Shown: piece by piece, positions 35,048-43,036 of the stretch
Position numbering within the stretch: the first letter of the stretch is position 1
Layout: the number at the start of each line of letters is the position of its first letter
Origin: CBDCIS01 sp965217565
Lineage (GTDB): Bacteria; Chloroflexota; Dehalococcoidia; Lucifugimonadales; CATOSD01
Direction of reading: 5' to 3'
NCBI GenBank assembly: GCA_965217565.1
Contig: CBDCIS010000008.1
Coordinates: 1-64,000 of the forward strand
DNA: 64,000 bases
The notes under the pieces: generated by a model
Database searches by the model: none
What the model saw: only the letters and a program-made list of their open reading frames with translations
Told to the model about the DNA's origin: nothing
Position numbers and translations under genes: made by a program

Positions 35048-35470
35048 ATGTTCATAGACACCAACGTACTGGTGAAAGCCCGCATCCCCGGCGCACCGGA
35101 CCACGACACGGCCAGGGCCAGCCTTGAACAAGCGTTTCGAGACCCTGAACCGCTGAGGATCAGCCGTCAGGTGATACGCGAGTATCTGGCGGTGGTCACT
35201 CGACCGCAGACCTGGCCGGTGGCCATCACGCGCGAGGAAGCCCTTGAAGACGTGAGCAGGCTGAATGGCAGCTTCGAGATACTGGAGGACGGCCCCGTGG
35301 TGACCGAGTACCTGGTGGCGCTGTGCCGAGAGGTTCCCACTGGGGGCAAGCAGATTCACGACGCCAACATCGTGGCGACCATGCTGGCGCGGGGAGAGCG
35401 CAGACTGCTGACGTTCAACGTCGCAGACTTTCGGCGTTACGGCGACCGCATCGAGTTGGTGGACGGTTGA
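35048..35470 (+). CDS. PIN-domain ribonuclease, VapC-like
   Basis: A 140-residue single-domain PIN protein. The acidic cluster is visible as Asp4 (MFIDTNVLV), Glu in VIREYLAVVTRP, Asp in GGKQIHDANIVATML and a final Asn/Asp in TFNVADFRRY. PIN enzymes cleave RNA, often tRNA, and usually serve as toxins held by a cognate antitoxin. ATG 35048 follows the upstream stop by seven bases with a weak ribosome site, suggesting coupling. The island context fits a maintenance or defence role. Confidence 0.82.
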   Translation: MFIDTNVLVKARIPGAPDHDTARASLEQAFRDPEPLRISRQVIREYLAVVTRPQTWPVAITREEALEDVSRLNGSFEILEDGPVVTEYLVALCREVPTGGKQIHDANIVATMLARGERRLLTFNVADFRRYGDRIELVDG

Positions 35471-35493
35471 TTCAACGTTAGGAGCAAGGACTC

Positions 35494-35799
35494 GTGAACC
35501 GCGACATGAGCACAAATGAGGTCTTTCATCTTCGCTTGGAGAAGACCTATTACGAGCAAGGGTTTTTCAACGTCACCCGTGACTTCGACCACTTCGTGAG
35601 GAGCGATGATGGCCCCGTCTCTCTCCAACTCGGCGACGGCTGGTCCATAGAGGGTCGTGTGAACAGGAGAGCGCAGAGGAATGGCACAGCCCGGGTCATG
35701 GGCGGCTTACATCTGCGTGACTGGTTCCAGCAAAACTACACAAAGGGCGATACGGTGCCGGTCACGTTTGTCACACCTAGCCTGCTAATCATTGGATAG
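35494..35799 (+). CDS. Hypothetical protein, possible B3/EcoRII-N-like DNA-binding fold
   Basis: A 101-residue protein starting GTG 35494 after GGAGCAAGGACTC. The pattern HLRLEKTYYEQGFFNVTRDF, SLQLGDGWSIEGRVNRRAQR and GGLHLRDWFQQNYTKGDTV resembles pseudobarrel DNA-binding modules attached to restriction enzymes (EcoRII-N/B3-like). I hold this only as a fold guess. Distance of 23 bp from the PIN gene suggests the same operon. Confidence 0.5.
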   Translation: MNRDMSTNEVFHLRLEKTYYEQGFFNVTRDFDHFVRSDDGPVSLQLGDGWSIEGRVNRRAQRNGTARVMGGLHLRDWFQQNYTKGDTVPVTFVTPSLLIIG

Positions 35800-35863
35800 C
35801 AGGAGTGGCCGTCAACCAGCTCTCTTCAACGCACCGAACTAGAATAGCGAACAGGAGGACGAA

Positions 35864-37477
35864 ATGAAGACGAAGCATCTAGAGCCGCTTACGCCGGCGG
35901 CGCTCTACGCCAGGGTGTCCAGCGACAGGCAGGACGTGGACCTGTCCGTGTCCGCACAGCTAAGGGCGCTCAAGGAGTATGCCAAGGCCAACGACTACTC
36001 CGTGGCCCGCGAGTACGTGGACGAGGCCGAGAGCGGCCGCGTCGCCGACAGGCCCCAGTTCAGGGAGATGATCGAGGAGGGCGGCAAGCCCAAGGCCCCC
36101 TTCGACGTGATTCTCGTCTGGAAATTCAGCCGCTTCACCCGCAAGCGCGAGCACGCCGTGGCCTTCAAGTCCCAGCTGCGGCGCAAGGGCATCCGCGTGG
36201 TGTCCATCACCGAGCAGGCCGAGGACAACGCCACCGGCAGGCTGCTTGAGGGCATCATCGAGAGCGTGGACGAATATTACAGCGAAAATTTGGCGCAGGA
36301 GGTCGTCCGGGGGATGAGGGAGGCCGCTTCCAGAGGCTTCTTCCTAGGCTCGAACGCCCCCTTCGGCTACAGGAAGGTCAAGGTCAGCGACGGGGCGAAG
36401 GAGCGCCCCACGCTAAAGGTTGACCCGGCCACCGCCCCGGTTGTGAAGGAGATGTTCGAGAAGTCGCTGCGGGGCTGCGGCCTCAAGGAGCTATGCAAGG
36501 AGCTGAACGACCGGGGCATCACCAACAGGGGCAAGCGCTGGTACAAGGGAACGCTCCACTACGTGCTGAGAAACGAGGCGTACACCGGAACCGCCGTCTG
36601 GGGCAAGAACAGCAAAGGCGAGAAGGCCCAGGACCCTGTAAGGGTGGAGGAAGCGTGGCCTGCCCTGGTGTCGAGGGATCTGTTCGAAGACGTGCAGCAG
36701 GCGATGAGTGAGCGCGCCCCGAAGGTGCAGAAGCCCGGTAGAGTGGGGAGCAAGTTCCTGCTGAGCGGGCTGCTCAGGTGCGGGGTGTGCGGCAGGCCCT
36801 ACTCGGCCCAGGGAGCCAAGAGCGGGCAGTTCGCCTACTACATCTGCGGCACCCTGTTCAGGGAGGGAGCGGGGACATGCAGCGCCCGCTACCTGAACGC
36901 TCCCAGGCTGGAGACGTTCGTGGTGGAGAAGATCAGGGAGCGGATACTGAACGAGGAGACCATCGTGGCCCTGGTGCAACTGGTGGCCGAGGAGATAGAC
37001 GCCATGGCCGGGGAGCTATCCGGCAGGCTGGAGGTCGTCGAGGCCGAGCTATCCGACGTGCGGAAGCGACTTGAGAAGCTCTACGAGGCCATTGAGACGA
37101 GCGAGCTGACCCTGGAGGTTCTATCGCCCCGCATCATGTCTCTGAGGCACCGAGAGGAGCAGCTGGAGGCTGCGAGGGAGGACGCCGAGACCCAGCTTGA
37201 GCAGAGGAGAGTGGAGCTGCCCGACACCGAGGAGATCGCGCGGTACGTTGCGGACTTCCGAGACTTCCTGAAGGACGGGACGATCCCCGAGCGCAAGGCG
37301 CTCATCCGCAACTTCGTTGAAGGCATCGAGGTGATGGGAGACGAGGCCACGCTGACGTACACCGTGCCCATGCCGAGCGACGGGGCGATGTCGGAATCGG
37401 CGTCGGTTCTTGATTTCGTCAAGTCCAGCCCACCAAACTGGACAAAATCAAGAACCTTCATCCGCCAGACACAATAG
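35864..37477 (+). CDS. Large serine recombinase/integrase
   Basis: A 537-residue recombinase; ATG 35864 follows CAGGAGGACGAA. The N-terminal resolvase domain (about 10-150) carries the nucleophile in LYARVSSDRQ and Arg residues in VWKFSRFTRKR. A Recombinase domain (about 165-275: PFGYRKVKV, LKELCKELNDRGITNRGKRW) is followed by a zinc ribbon (CGVCGRPYSA ... GAGTCSARY), a coiled coil (about 385-450) and a C-terminal domain. Catalyses unidirectional site-specific integration of an element between attP and attB. Its last 25 codons contain an inverted repeat whose arm recurs at the start of leaders A and B. The gene appears intact. Confidence 0.92.
   Translation: MKTKHLEPLTPAALYARVSSDRQDVDLSVSAQLRALKEYAKANDYSVAREYVDEAESGRVADRPQFREMIEEGGKPKAPFDVILVWKFSRFTRKREHAVAFKSQLRRKGIRVVSITEQAEDNATGRLLEGIIESVDEYYSENLAQEVVRGMREAASRGFFLGSNAPFGYRKVKVSDGAKERPTLKVDPATAPVVKEMFEKSLRGCGLKELCKELNDRGITNRGKRWYKGTLHYVLRNEAYTGTAVWGKNSKGEKAQDPVRVEEAWPALVSRDLFEDVQQAMSERAPKVQKPGRVGSKFLLSGLLRCGVCGRPYSAQGAKSGQFAYYICGTLFREGAGTCSARYLNAPRLETFVVEKIRERILNEETIVALVQLVAEEIDAMAGELSGRLEVVEAELSDVRKRLEKLYEAIETSELTLEVLSPRIMSLRHREEQLEAAREDAETQLEQRRVELPDTEEIARYVADFRDFLKDGTIPERKALIRNFVEGIEVMGDEATLTYTVPMPSDGAMSESASVLDFVKSSPPNWTKSRTFIRQTQ
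37405..37456. repeat. Inverted repeat in recombinase 3' end, candidate attachment site
   Basis: GGTTCTTGATTTCGTC (37405-37420) and GACAAAATCAAGAACC (37441-37456) are complementary with one mismatch, 20 bases apart. The arm GACAAAATCAAGAAC also occurs at about 16966 and 22820, at the head of lipoprotein leaders A and B. Serine integrase genes often end at their att site, so this is a candidate att or its remnant. Confidence 0.5.
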
Positions 37478-37662
37478 CAACGGAAAACTCAGGTACTCGT
37501 GGGCGGTCGGTTTGGGTCCGTTGAAGCTAGGTCGGATTGCTAGACAATAGCGTGCCCCACAACAGCCTGCTGGAGGGGGCGGGGCCGTTGGGAACGGGCG
37601 TGGCGCGCAACCTAGGCACCGAACCCTGCTACCCCGTCCGCATCTAAGCTGGCCCAGCCCGG

Positions 37663-38241
37663 ATGGACGAGTGGGCCGAGCTGTCCAGCTCTCGGTCAAA
37701 GACTTTTCGTCAGATCGGCCATGATGTCTTCGGTGAGGATGCTGGAGCGAATCCTGCCGACGAACAGCTCCTCGAAGCCATTGCGTCCGAGCTGACCGAC
37801 CTGCAGCGCAGCCTCGACCGCCTCTATCGCGCCATCGAAACGACCGACCTAGACATCACGGACATCGCCCCCCGCATCCGACAGCACGGGGAGCGCGAGC
37901 TCAAGCTTCAGGACTCGGCGCGTGAGGCGGAGGCTATGCTTGCGGAGCGCAGGGTCACGCTGGACGACGTGGAGACGATAAAGGCGTTCGCCCAGGACTT
38001 GAGCGCATTCCTCATGGAGAGCGAGTTGACCGAACGCAAGGCGTTCATCCGGAGGTTCGTCAAGGAGATAGCCGTCCGTCCCGGCAAGGCCACCATTCTC
38101 TATACCATCCCAATGCCATTTGACGGCCGCGTGGCTGGGCGAGTCAGCGAGAATGTCCCCCTGCCAGGGTCGGTTCTGTCAACAGTAAGGCCTGGTACCC
38201 CCGGCGGGACTCGAACCCACGCGCCTAGCTCCGGAGGCTAG
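37663..38241 (+). pseudogene. Serine recombinase C-terminal remnant ending in tRNA-Arg
   Basis: Encodes only the coiled-coil and C-terminal part of a second large serine recombinase (LQRSLDRLYRAIETTDLDIT, then LTERKAFIRRFVKEIAVRPG and ILYTIPMPFDG), comparable to the C-terminal third of the intact enzyme upstream. The catalytic and zinc-ribbon parts are missing. The open frame runs into the antisense of the tRNA-Arg gene, as expected when an integrase gene abuts a tRNA attachment site. The remnant of an older integration. Confidence 0.75.
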
Positions 38242-38267
38242 CGCTCTATCCACTGAGCTACGGGGGC
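38193..38267 (-). tRNA. tRNA-Arg (anticodon CCG)
   Basis: On the minus strand: acceptor GCCCCCG pairing with CGGGGGT (G-U at the first pair), D arm GCTC/GAGC, anticodon stem CTAGC/GCTAG with loop CTCCGGA (anticodon CCG, reading CGG), T arm GTGGG/CCCGC with loop TTCGAGT (one base different from canonical TTCGANT spacing), discriminator A and encoded CCA. Recombinase remnants at its 3' side mark it as an integration target. Confidence 0.92.
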
Positions 38268-38309
38268 GAACATTCACCAATATAACAGGTGGCCGTCTCC
38301 TGAACAAGC

Positions 38310-38696
38310 TCAACTTGAGGAGTCTGTCACCGAATCAAAGGCTTTGCGAAGGCTGGCGATCATCGATTGAAGCGTTTCATTCGATGCCATATTGGAGATG
38401 CCTTCACAGAAGTGTTGCAGAAAATCGGCGGTGCCCTCTGTCAACGCATCGAGGATCAGTTGCTCGACCGGCAGAGTATCCGAGTTGACGGCCAGGGCCG
38501 TATGGCTTTGGCCTTCGGGCAAGAGCGCCAGGCTCACGATGTGGTCGTCTCTGCGAAACTGGTGCGCCGAGCGGCCTCCCAGCCGGCCTCCAATCGACAT
38601 GTGGTCGAAGTTTTGCTTCATCATGTAATCGCAGAAGCCGCGCTCGAAGATGCTAACGGCGTGATTCGGGATTATCGCCTCGTAGGAATAGCTCAT
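38310..38696 (-). CDS. Conserved-looking hypothetical protein after antiporter
   Basis: A 128-residue soluble protein whose ATG 38696 lies one base past the antiporter stop, with GGAG in the antiporter's last codons, so it is co-transcribed. No family is recognised. Visible features are an N-terminal SYEAIIPNHAVSIFERG, an Arg/Gly-rich MSIGGRLGGRSAHQFRRDDH and a helical C-terminus with GTADFLQHFCEGI. It might be a cytoplasmic accessory of the transporter, but only gene order supports this. Confidence 0.6.
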   Translation of the reverse strand: MSYSYEAIIPNHAVSIFERGFCDYMMKQNFDHMSIGGRLGGRSAHQFRRDDHIVSLALLPEGQSHTALAVNSDTLPVEQLILDALTEGTADFLQHFCEGISNMASNETLQSMIASLRKAFDSVTDSSS

Positions 38697-38697
38697 G

Positions 38698-39999
38698 TCA
38701 GTCTCCTCTCGTTGAGGACTCAGCCAAAGCGGACGACTTGGAGCGCACCCCGGACACGTCCCCGCGAAAAGTTCGCGCCAAGATGACCGGGGCGAGGATC
38801 GTCGTCGCCATTGTCATCATTATTGCCACCCCGAACAGGTCGCCCCCTATGAGGCCCTCGGTGACTCCGATGCCCGCCATAATGAGCGCAACCTCGCCCC
38901 TGGGAAGCATTCCGATTCCGATTCTCAGCGCGCCGTGCCGGTTGAAGCCCGCGAACATGGCCGGAACGCCGCCGCCCAATACCTTGCCAACCGTCGCCGC
39001 CAGCGTAAGCACTACGCCAAAGACCCATACGCCGCCAAGGGCCGTCACGTCTACCATCATGCCGGTGACCACGAAGAAGATGGGGACTAGGAGCGCATAA
39101 ACCCCCTGCAACGGACTCTCCAGGCGGCGGGCCAGCTCTGTGCCGGACAGGGCGAGACCTATCGAAAACGCTCCGATTATCATAGCCAGCCCAGCGTTCT
39201 CCGCGAGTCCCGCCGCAAGGAACGCCAGCCCCAGCGACAATCCGACCGCGGCCCCGCTGACCTGGAACCGGTCGAAGAAGCGTGAGATGTGATTGGACAG
39301 CAGCACGCCTACCGCGGTTAGAACCAGCCAGAACCCCAGTGTCCTCAGCGCGACGATGCCCGTCGAAGTGAAGGAGAAGTCCCCCCTCGCGCCGATGCCA
39401 ACCACGATTGTGAGAACGATTATGCCAAGCACGTCGTCCAGAACGGCGGCCGCAAGGGTGGTCACGCCCTCCGGGGTGTCCAGCCGCCTGAGGTCTCCGA
39501 GCACCCTGACGGTGATTCCGATAGATGTAGCGGTAGAGACCGCTCCTATGAACAGCGCCTTTGGATCGGTGAAGCCATCCGCGTAACCCAGCGCCACGGT
39601 GACGCCCGCGCCCAGCGCGAAGGGCAGGACCACGCCTCCGAGGGCGACGAGCGTGGCGGGGCCGGAGTACCGCAGGAATTGCCGGAGGTCGGTTTCGAGT
39701 CCCGCCATGAACAGCAGAACTATCGCGCCTATCTCCGCAATCGAATGCAATCTGATCGAAATCGGGATGGCGGCAACCTCTCCTTCAGCAGAGGAGGCAT
39801 GCAAAAATAGAGGGCCGAGTCCAGGAATGTCCATCCCACCCAGGGCAAAGGGGCCGATGAGGATTCCTACGCTAAGCTCGCCAATAACCGCTGGGACTCT
39901 GAAGAAACGCTCTGACACCTCTCCGCCCAGCTTGGCGGCAAACAGGATTACCGCCAGTTGAACGACGAGTAGCGCTATCGATTCGGTGCTATGTTCCAA
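38698..39999 (-). CDS. Cation:proton antiporter, CPA2 family
   Basis: A 433-residue membrane protein with about twelve helices. The N-terminal half has the family pattern VPAVIGELSVGILIGPFALG, IGAIVLLFMAGLETDL and SVTATSIGITVRVL-like motifs around DPKALFIGAV; the central acidic residue region reads AAAVLDDVLGIIVL, with the adjacent Asp pair of electrogenic CPA2 exchangers. No C-terminal TrkA-N domain is present. It exchanges Na+ or K+ for H+ at the cytoplasmic membrane. The start is a TTG at 39999 with a weak ribosome site. Confidence 0.9.
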   Translation of the reverse strand: MEHSTESIALLVVQLAVILFAAKLGGEVSERFFRVPAVIGELSVGILIGPFALGGMDIPGLGPLFLHASSAEGEVAAIPISIRLHSIAEIGAIVLLFMAGLETDLRQFLRYSGPATLVALGGVVLPFALGAGVTVALGYADGFTDPKALFIGAVSTATSIGITVRVLGDLRRLDTPEGVTTLAAAVLDDVLGIIVLTIVVGIGARGDFSFTSTGIVALRTLGFWLVLTAVGVLLSNHISRFFDRFQVSGAAVGLSLGLAFLAAGLAENAGLAMIIGAFSIGLALSGTELARRLESPLQGVYALLVPIFFVVTGMMVDVTALGGVWVFGVVLTLAATVGKVLGGGVPAMFAGFNRHGALRIGIGMLPRGEVALIMAGIGVTEGLIGGDLFGVAIMMTMATTILAPVILARTFRGDVSGVRSKSSALAESSTRGD

Positions 40000-40473
40000 T
40001 AGACGGATACCCCGGTCAAAGTAGTGCTGCTTGGTGGTAGGCTGATGCCCACAAAATCGGATTATAGCATGGACGAACCCCGCAAACTAGGAAGCCGACG
40101 CGACTACAATCGAAGGCGTTGACTCGCGCTCCTCGCCGGATATCGCATTGTCCCGCGGTGGGAACGCCCTGCCCGCCGCCGCGATTGGAGCGTGGTGATA
40201 GCCCTTCACCGTTCATGGCGAGTCCTCGAAGGGACAGCCGCCAGCGGCTTGCGAAACCGAATGGCCGACTCGCATGTTCAAAAGGCCGCTTACCGTCAGG
40301 TGTTGAAAGTGGGTGTCGAAAGGGGTTGACATCCGCATCCCCAGATGCAATGATTAGGCCGCCGTAGAAGGACGCCGGAAATACCGGTGTGGGCACTGTT
40401 CGATTAACATTCAATCAGATAGTGCCATGTGTGAACATCTCGGCTCCGTTTGATTTCTGCAGTAGGGGGTTCC
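40000..40473. other. Intergenic region, nothing recognised
   Basis: Between the leftward antiporter and the rightward collagen-like lipoprotein, so it must carry two divergent promoters. I could not place them. A leftward 132-codon frame here has no recognisable features. Confidence 0.4.
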
Positions 40474-41415
40474 ATGAGAGTGCGTTTTCCTTCAAAGGGT
40501 ATGACCTTAGCCCTGTTATTCTCGTTATTCACCGTTATGGTTCTTGTAGCGTGTCGAGGTCCTCAAGGTGAATCCGGCCTTCCTGGCCACTCGGGTAACC
40601 CAGGCAATCCGGGCCCCCAGGGCATACCGGGGCTGCCAGGTGAGCCCGGCCTTGCTGGTCTCCCAGGCAACGCGGGCAATCCCGGCCCTCAGGGTATTCA
40701 AGGCCCTGGAGGACCTATGGGACCTCCAGGCATCGATGGTGTCTCGCCTGAAGCCAGCATAATGTTGAGCGCTAGCACAATGTCGATTGACGAGCCCTTG
40801 CAGGTATATGGGTCCGGTTTCTTGCCTGGCGAGCCCGTTTCGCTCGCTTTGATAATCGACGACATCGTCCGTTGGACTGTGGGCAGCCGTACCGCTGCTC
40901 AACCGGTGGCGAATGCTTCTGGTGCCTTCATGGTCAGCTTCGATTCCATTATCGGTGGCGGCGGGGGAGAGAGGGGGGTGATCAGAGATCGTGCGCCGGG
41001 CGTAAGAACGATTCGCGCCGAAGGCGAAGACGGCAGCATGGCCAGCGCTCCCGTGATGATCACGGCGGCGGCCGCGCCGCACACGTCGGTGTCCACTAGC
41101 CTTTCCTCGAGCGCGGTTGCCACCCTCAACGAGGCTGGAGACGCCATTAGCGTAGATGTCACCGTTATGGGTGCCGGATTCATGGCCGGGGAGTACATCA
41201 CTGTCTCCATCATCGGCATAACGCCTGGTGTTGACAAGATCCTCGCAGGTGGCTCCGCGAACGATTCAGGTGCGTTTGAAATGACAGGGTCGCTGGCTGG
41301 AGCCGCGTCCGATGATCCTCAAATGCCGATTGCGGCGGGGGTTTACACCCTACTGGCGATTGGTGATTCCGGCTCTGAGGCGACCACGCCTCTTTCGGTA
41401 CAGACACCCAAGTAA
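40474..41415 (+). CDS. Collagen-like lipoprotein
   Basis: ATG 40474 follows AGGGGG. Signal with lipobox VLVAC (Cys27), then about 20 Gly-X-Y triplets (GPQGESGLPGHSGNPGNPGP and on to GPPGIDG), a bacterial collagen-like rod. Two similar beta domains follow (MLSASTMSIDEPLQVYGSGF with PGEPVSL; and VDVTVMGAGFMAGEYITVSI), IPT/IgG-like repeats of the kind found in exported proteins. It would form a membrane-anchored trimeric stalk. It is single-gene and ended by a perfect terminator hairpin. Confidence 0.87.
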   Translation: MRVRFPSKGMTLALLFSLFTVMVLVACRGPQGESGLPGHSGNPGNPGPQGIPGLPGEPGLAGLPGNAGNPGPQGIQGPGGPMGPPGIDGVSPEASIMLSASTMSIDEPLQVYGSGFLPGEPVSLALIIDDIVRWTVGSRTAAQPVANASGAFMVSFDSIIGGGGGERGVIRDRAPGVRTIRAEGEDGSMASAPVMITAAAAPHTSVSTSLSSSAVATLNEAGDAISVDVTVMGAGFMAGEYITVSIIGITPGVDKILAGGSANDSGAFEMTGSLAGAASDDPQMPIAAGVYTLLAIGDSGSEATTPLSVQTPK

Positions 41416-41437
41416 GCCAACACAGACAGGCGAATAA

Positions 41438-41471
41438 CCAAAGGCCCTCGCGAATTCGCGAGGGCCTTTGG
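41438..41471 (+). terminator. Perfect 34-bp palindromic terminator
   Basis: CCAAAGGCCCTCGCGAA followed by its exact reverse complement, flanked by A- and T-containing ends, 22 bases past the collagen-like gene. The stem ends in AAAGG/CCTTT, suiting a bidirectional terminator that may also serve the pspA operon from the other side. Confidence 0.85.
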
Positions 41472-41538
41472 TCGTTCATGCGGTGAGCGGCAACAAAAGC
41501 CATCTCAACCGCCACTGAAAAACTGACAAGCTGATGGA

Positions 41539-41817
41539 CTAATCGGGAAGCAACCCCTCGCCTACGAACATCTCCTCAGCCTCTTCCAGCGTGATGTCCG
41601 GCTCAGGAAGCACCAGGTCGGACTCCGCTAGCTCGTCGAGCGGCACTGGAGTCCCCTTCTCTCGCACCAGGTCCAACATACTCTTGAGAATACGCTCGAA
41701 CTCCTCCCGGTTTTCCTCTTCCACGACCTCCACGAGCCGGTTGTCGATGGCGTTGAGCTCGTCGATGTAGGCGCCAGGGAGGTTGTACTGTCCCTCGGTA
41801 AGAATTCGTACTATCAT
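41539..41817 (-). CDS. pspAA: PspA-associated protein PspAA
   Basis: A 92-residue protein starting MIVRILTEGQYNLPGAYID, the hallmark opening of the PspAA domain, with an acidic helical C-terminus. ATG 41817 overlaps the pspA stop by four bases, so the two are translated together. PspAA partners PspA in envelope-stress systems of Chloroflexota, Actinobacteria and archaea. Confidence 0.85.
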   Translation of the reverse strand: MIVRILTEGQYNLPGAYIDELNAIDNRLVEVVEEENREEFERILKSMLDLVREKGTPVPLDELAESDLVLPEPDITLEEAEEMFVGEGLLPD

Positions 41818-42548
41818 TCCTGGCGACCTCCCGGCAGGGACTTCTTTTCGCCCGACGGCAGGCTTGCCTTGAGCTTGGCCAATTCGTCGTCCACGTTCTG
41901 TGCCGAGGCAAGCTGGGCAAGCTCGCGGTCCAACGGGTCGCCGCCTCCCGTGAAATCCTCAAGCACGCCGGTCTCAGCGAGTTCGTCAATCGCGCTCGCC
42001 CTGGAGCGCATCTGCTCCGTCTTGTTCTCGGCGCGTTCTACGGCGAGGGAGACGTCGCCCATCTCCTCGGATATGCCCGAGAGGGCGGAGCCAATACGCA
42101 CCTGCGCTTGCGCCGCGCTGTACTGGGCCTTGATGACCTCTTTCTTCGTGCGAAAGGCCGCGACCTTGGCCTGGAGCCGCTGCTCCGCCTGGGTCAGCTT
42201 GTCCTGCTCCAACTCCAAGCCGGCAATCTGCTGATCGAGCCCGTCGAGTTCGGCAAGCGCTGCCTGTTTGCGCTGGAGCGCGAGCCGCGCCAGGTCTTCG
42301 CGGCCCGCGTTCAGGGCCTGCCGCGCCTGGTTGTCCAGCTTGGCGACATTCTCCTGCACCTTGGACGCCTGCAACTCCAGCCGTCTCTTGGCCGTGACCA
42401 TCTCGACCACCCCGCGCTTGACGTTTCGCAGCATCTCCATCTGCTTGTCGTAGGCCACGTCCAACGACTCCGCCGGGTTCTCCGCCTGGTCCATCAGGCG
42501 GTTCATCTTCCCCCTGACTATCGTTGACATTCTGGATAACATTCCCAT
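41814..42548 (-). CDS. pspA: PspA/IM30 family membrane-maintenance protein
   Basis: A 244-residue, almost wholly helical protein (MGMLSRMSTIVRGKMNRLMD; NPAESLDVAYDKQ; long Ala/Glu/Gln coiled coil), the ESCRT-III-like fold of PspA/Vipp1. Helix 0 is amphipathic for membrane binding; the tail (PSGEKKSLPGGRQE) is an extra linker. It stabilises membranes under stress by oligomerising on damaged sites. It heads an operon with pspAA; no PspF or LiaRS-type regulator is adjacent. Confidence 0.92.
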   Translation of the reverse strand: MGMLSRMSTIVRGKMNRLMDQAENPAESLDVAYDKQMEMLRNVKRGVVEMVTAKRRLELQASKVQENVAKLDNQARQALNAGREDLARLALQRKQAALAELDGLDQQIAGLELEQDKLTQAEQRLQAKVAAFRTKKEVIKAQYSAAQAQVRIGSALSGISEEMGDVSLAVERAENKTEQMRSRASAIDELAETGVLEDFTGGGDPLDRELAQLASAQNVDDELAKLKASLPSGEKKSLPGGRQE

Positions 42549-42686
42549 ACCAAATCTCCCACCAATCGCGCCCCGTGCCGGAACGCGCTAATTTCAAATC
42601 GGCTCAACCCCTCTGGATTGCCGAGCGGCGAGCCATTGCAATGGGTTCCCGCTCTCTCGGAAATGACGGCCCTATCGAGGCAATCC

Positions 42687-42881
42687 CTAATAGGCGCTGG
42701 AACTCTTGTCGCCGCTGAACAACTGGATGATGCCGACTATTCCCAGGATGATACCAATGATGATAAGCAGAAGCCCGGTTGCGTCGATGAGCCAGTCGAT
42801 GATGCCCAGCCTCAGGACCAAGCCCAGGAATACCAGTACCAACGCGGCGGCAATCATGCCGCCTCCTCCGACTTTGCCCAT
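42687..42881 (-). CDS. Small two-helix membrane protein
   Basis: A 64-residue protein from ATG 42881, preceded by AAGGAGTGGTT. Two hydrophobic helices (MIAAALVLVFLGLVLRLGII and LLLIIIGIILGIVGIIQLF) around a WLIDATG turn, with a short polar tail. It resembles small DUF6131-type membrane proteins; no function is known. Upstream of pspA in the same direction, so a stress-membrane role is conceivable. Confidence 0.65.
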   Translation of the reverse strand: MGKVGGGGMIAAALVLVFLGLVLRLGIIDWLIDATGLLLIIIGIILGIVGIIQLFSGDKSSSAY

Positions 42882-43036
42882 AACCACTCCTTCCGCTGAT
42901 TTCGATCTCACCTCCCCAATTCTACCACGATGTTGGCGCTCGTGCTTGGCAAACTGGCAGCCGCCGCCCGTTTGTGGTTACATAAGGGGCAGCCATGCGC
43001 GTAATCCCAATGTGAAAACATGAAAGGGTGGATAGT

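Noticed and set aside
40016..40414. Possible leftward 132-residue protein upstream of the collagen-like gene
   Set aside because: No domain or ribosome site, and it covers the region where two divergent promoters must lie.
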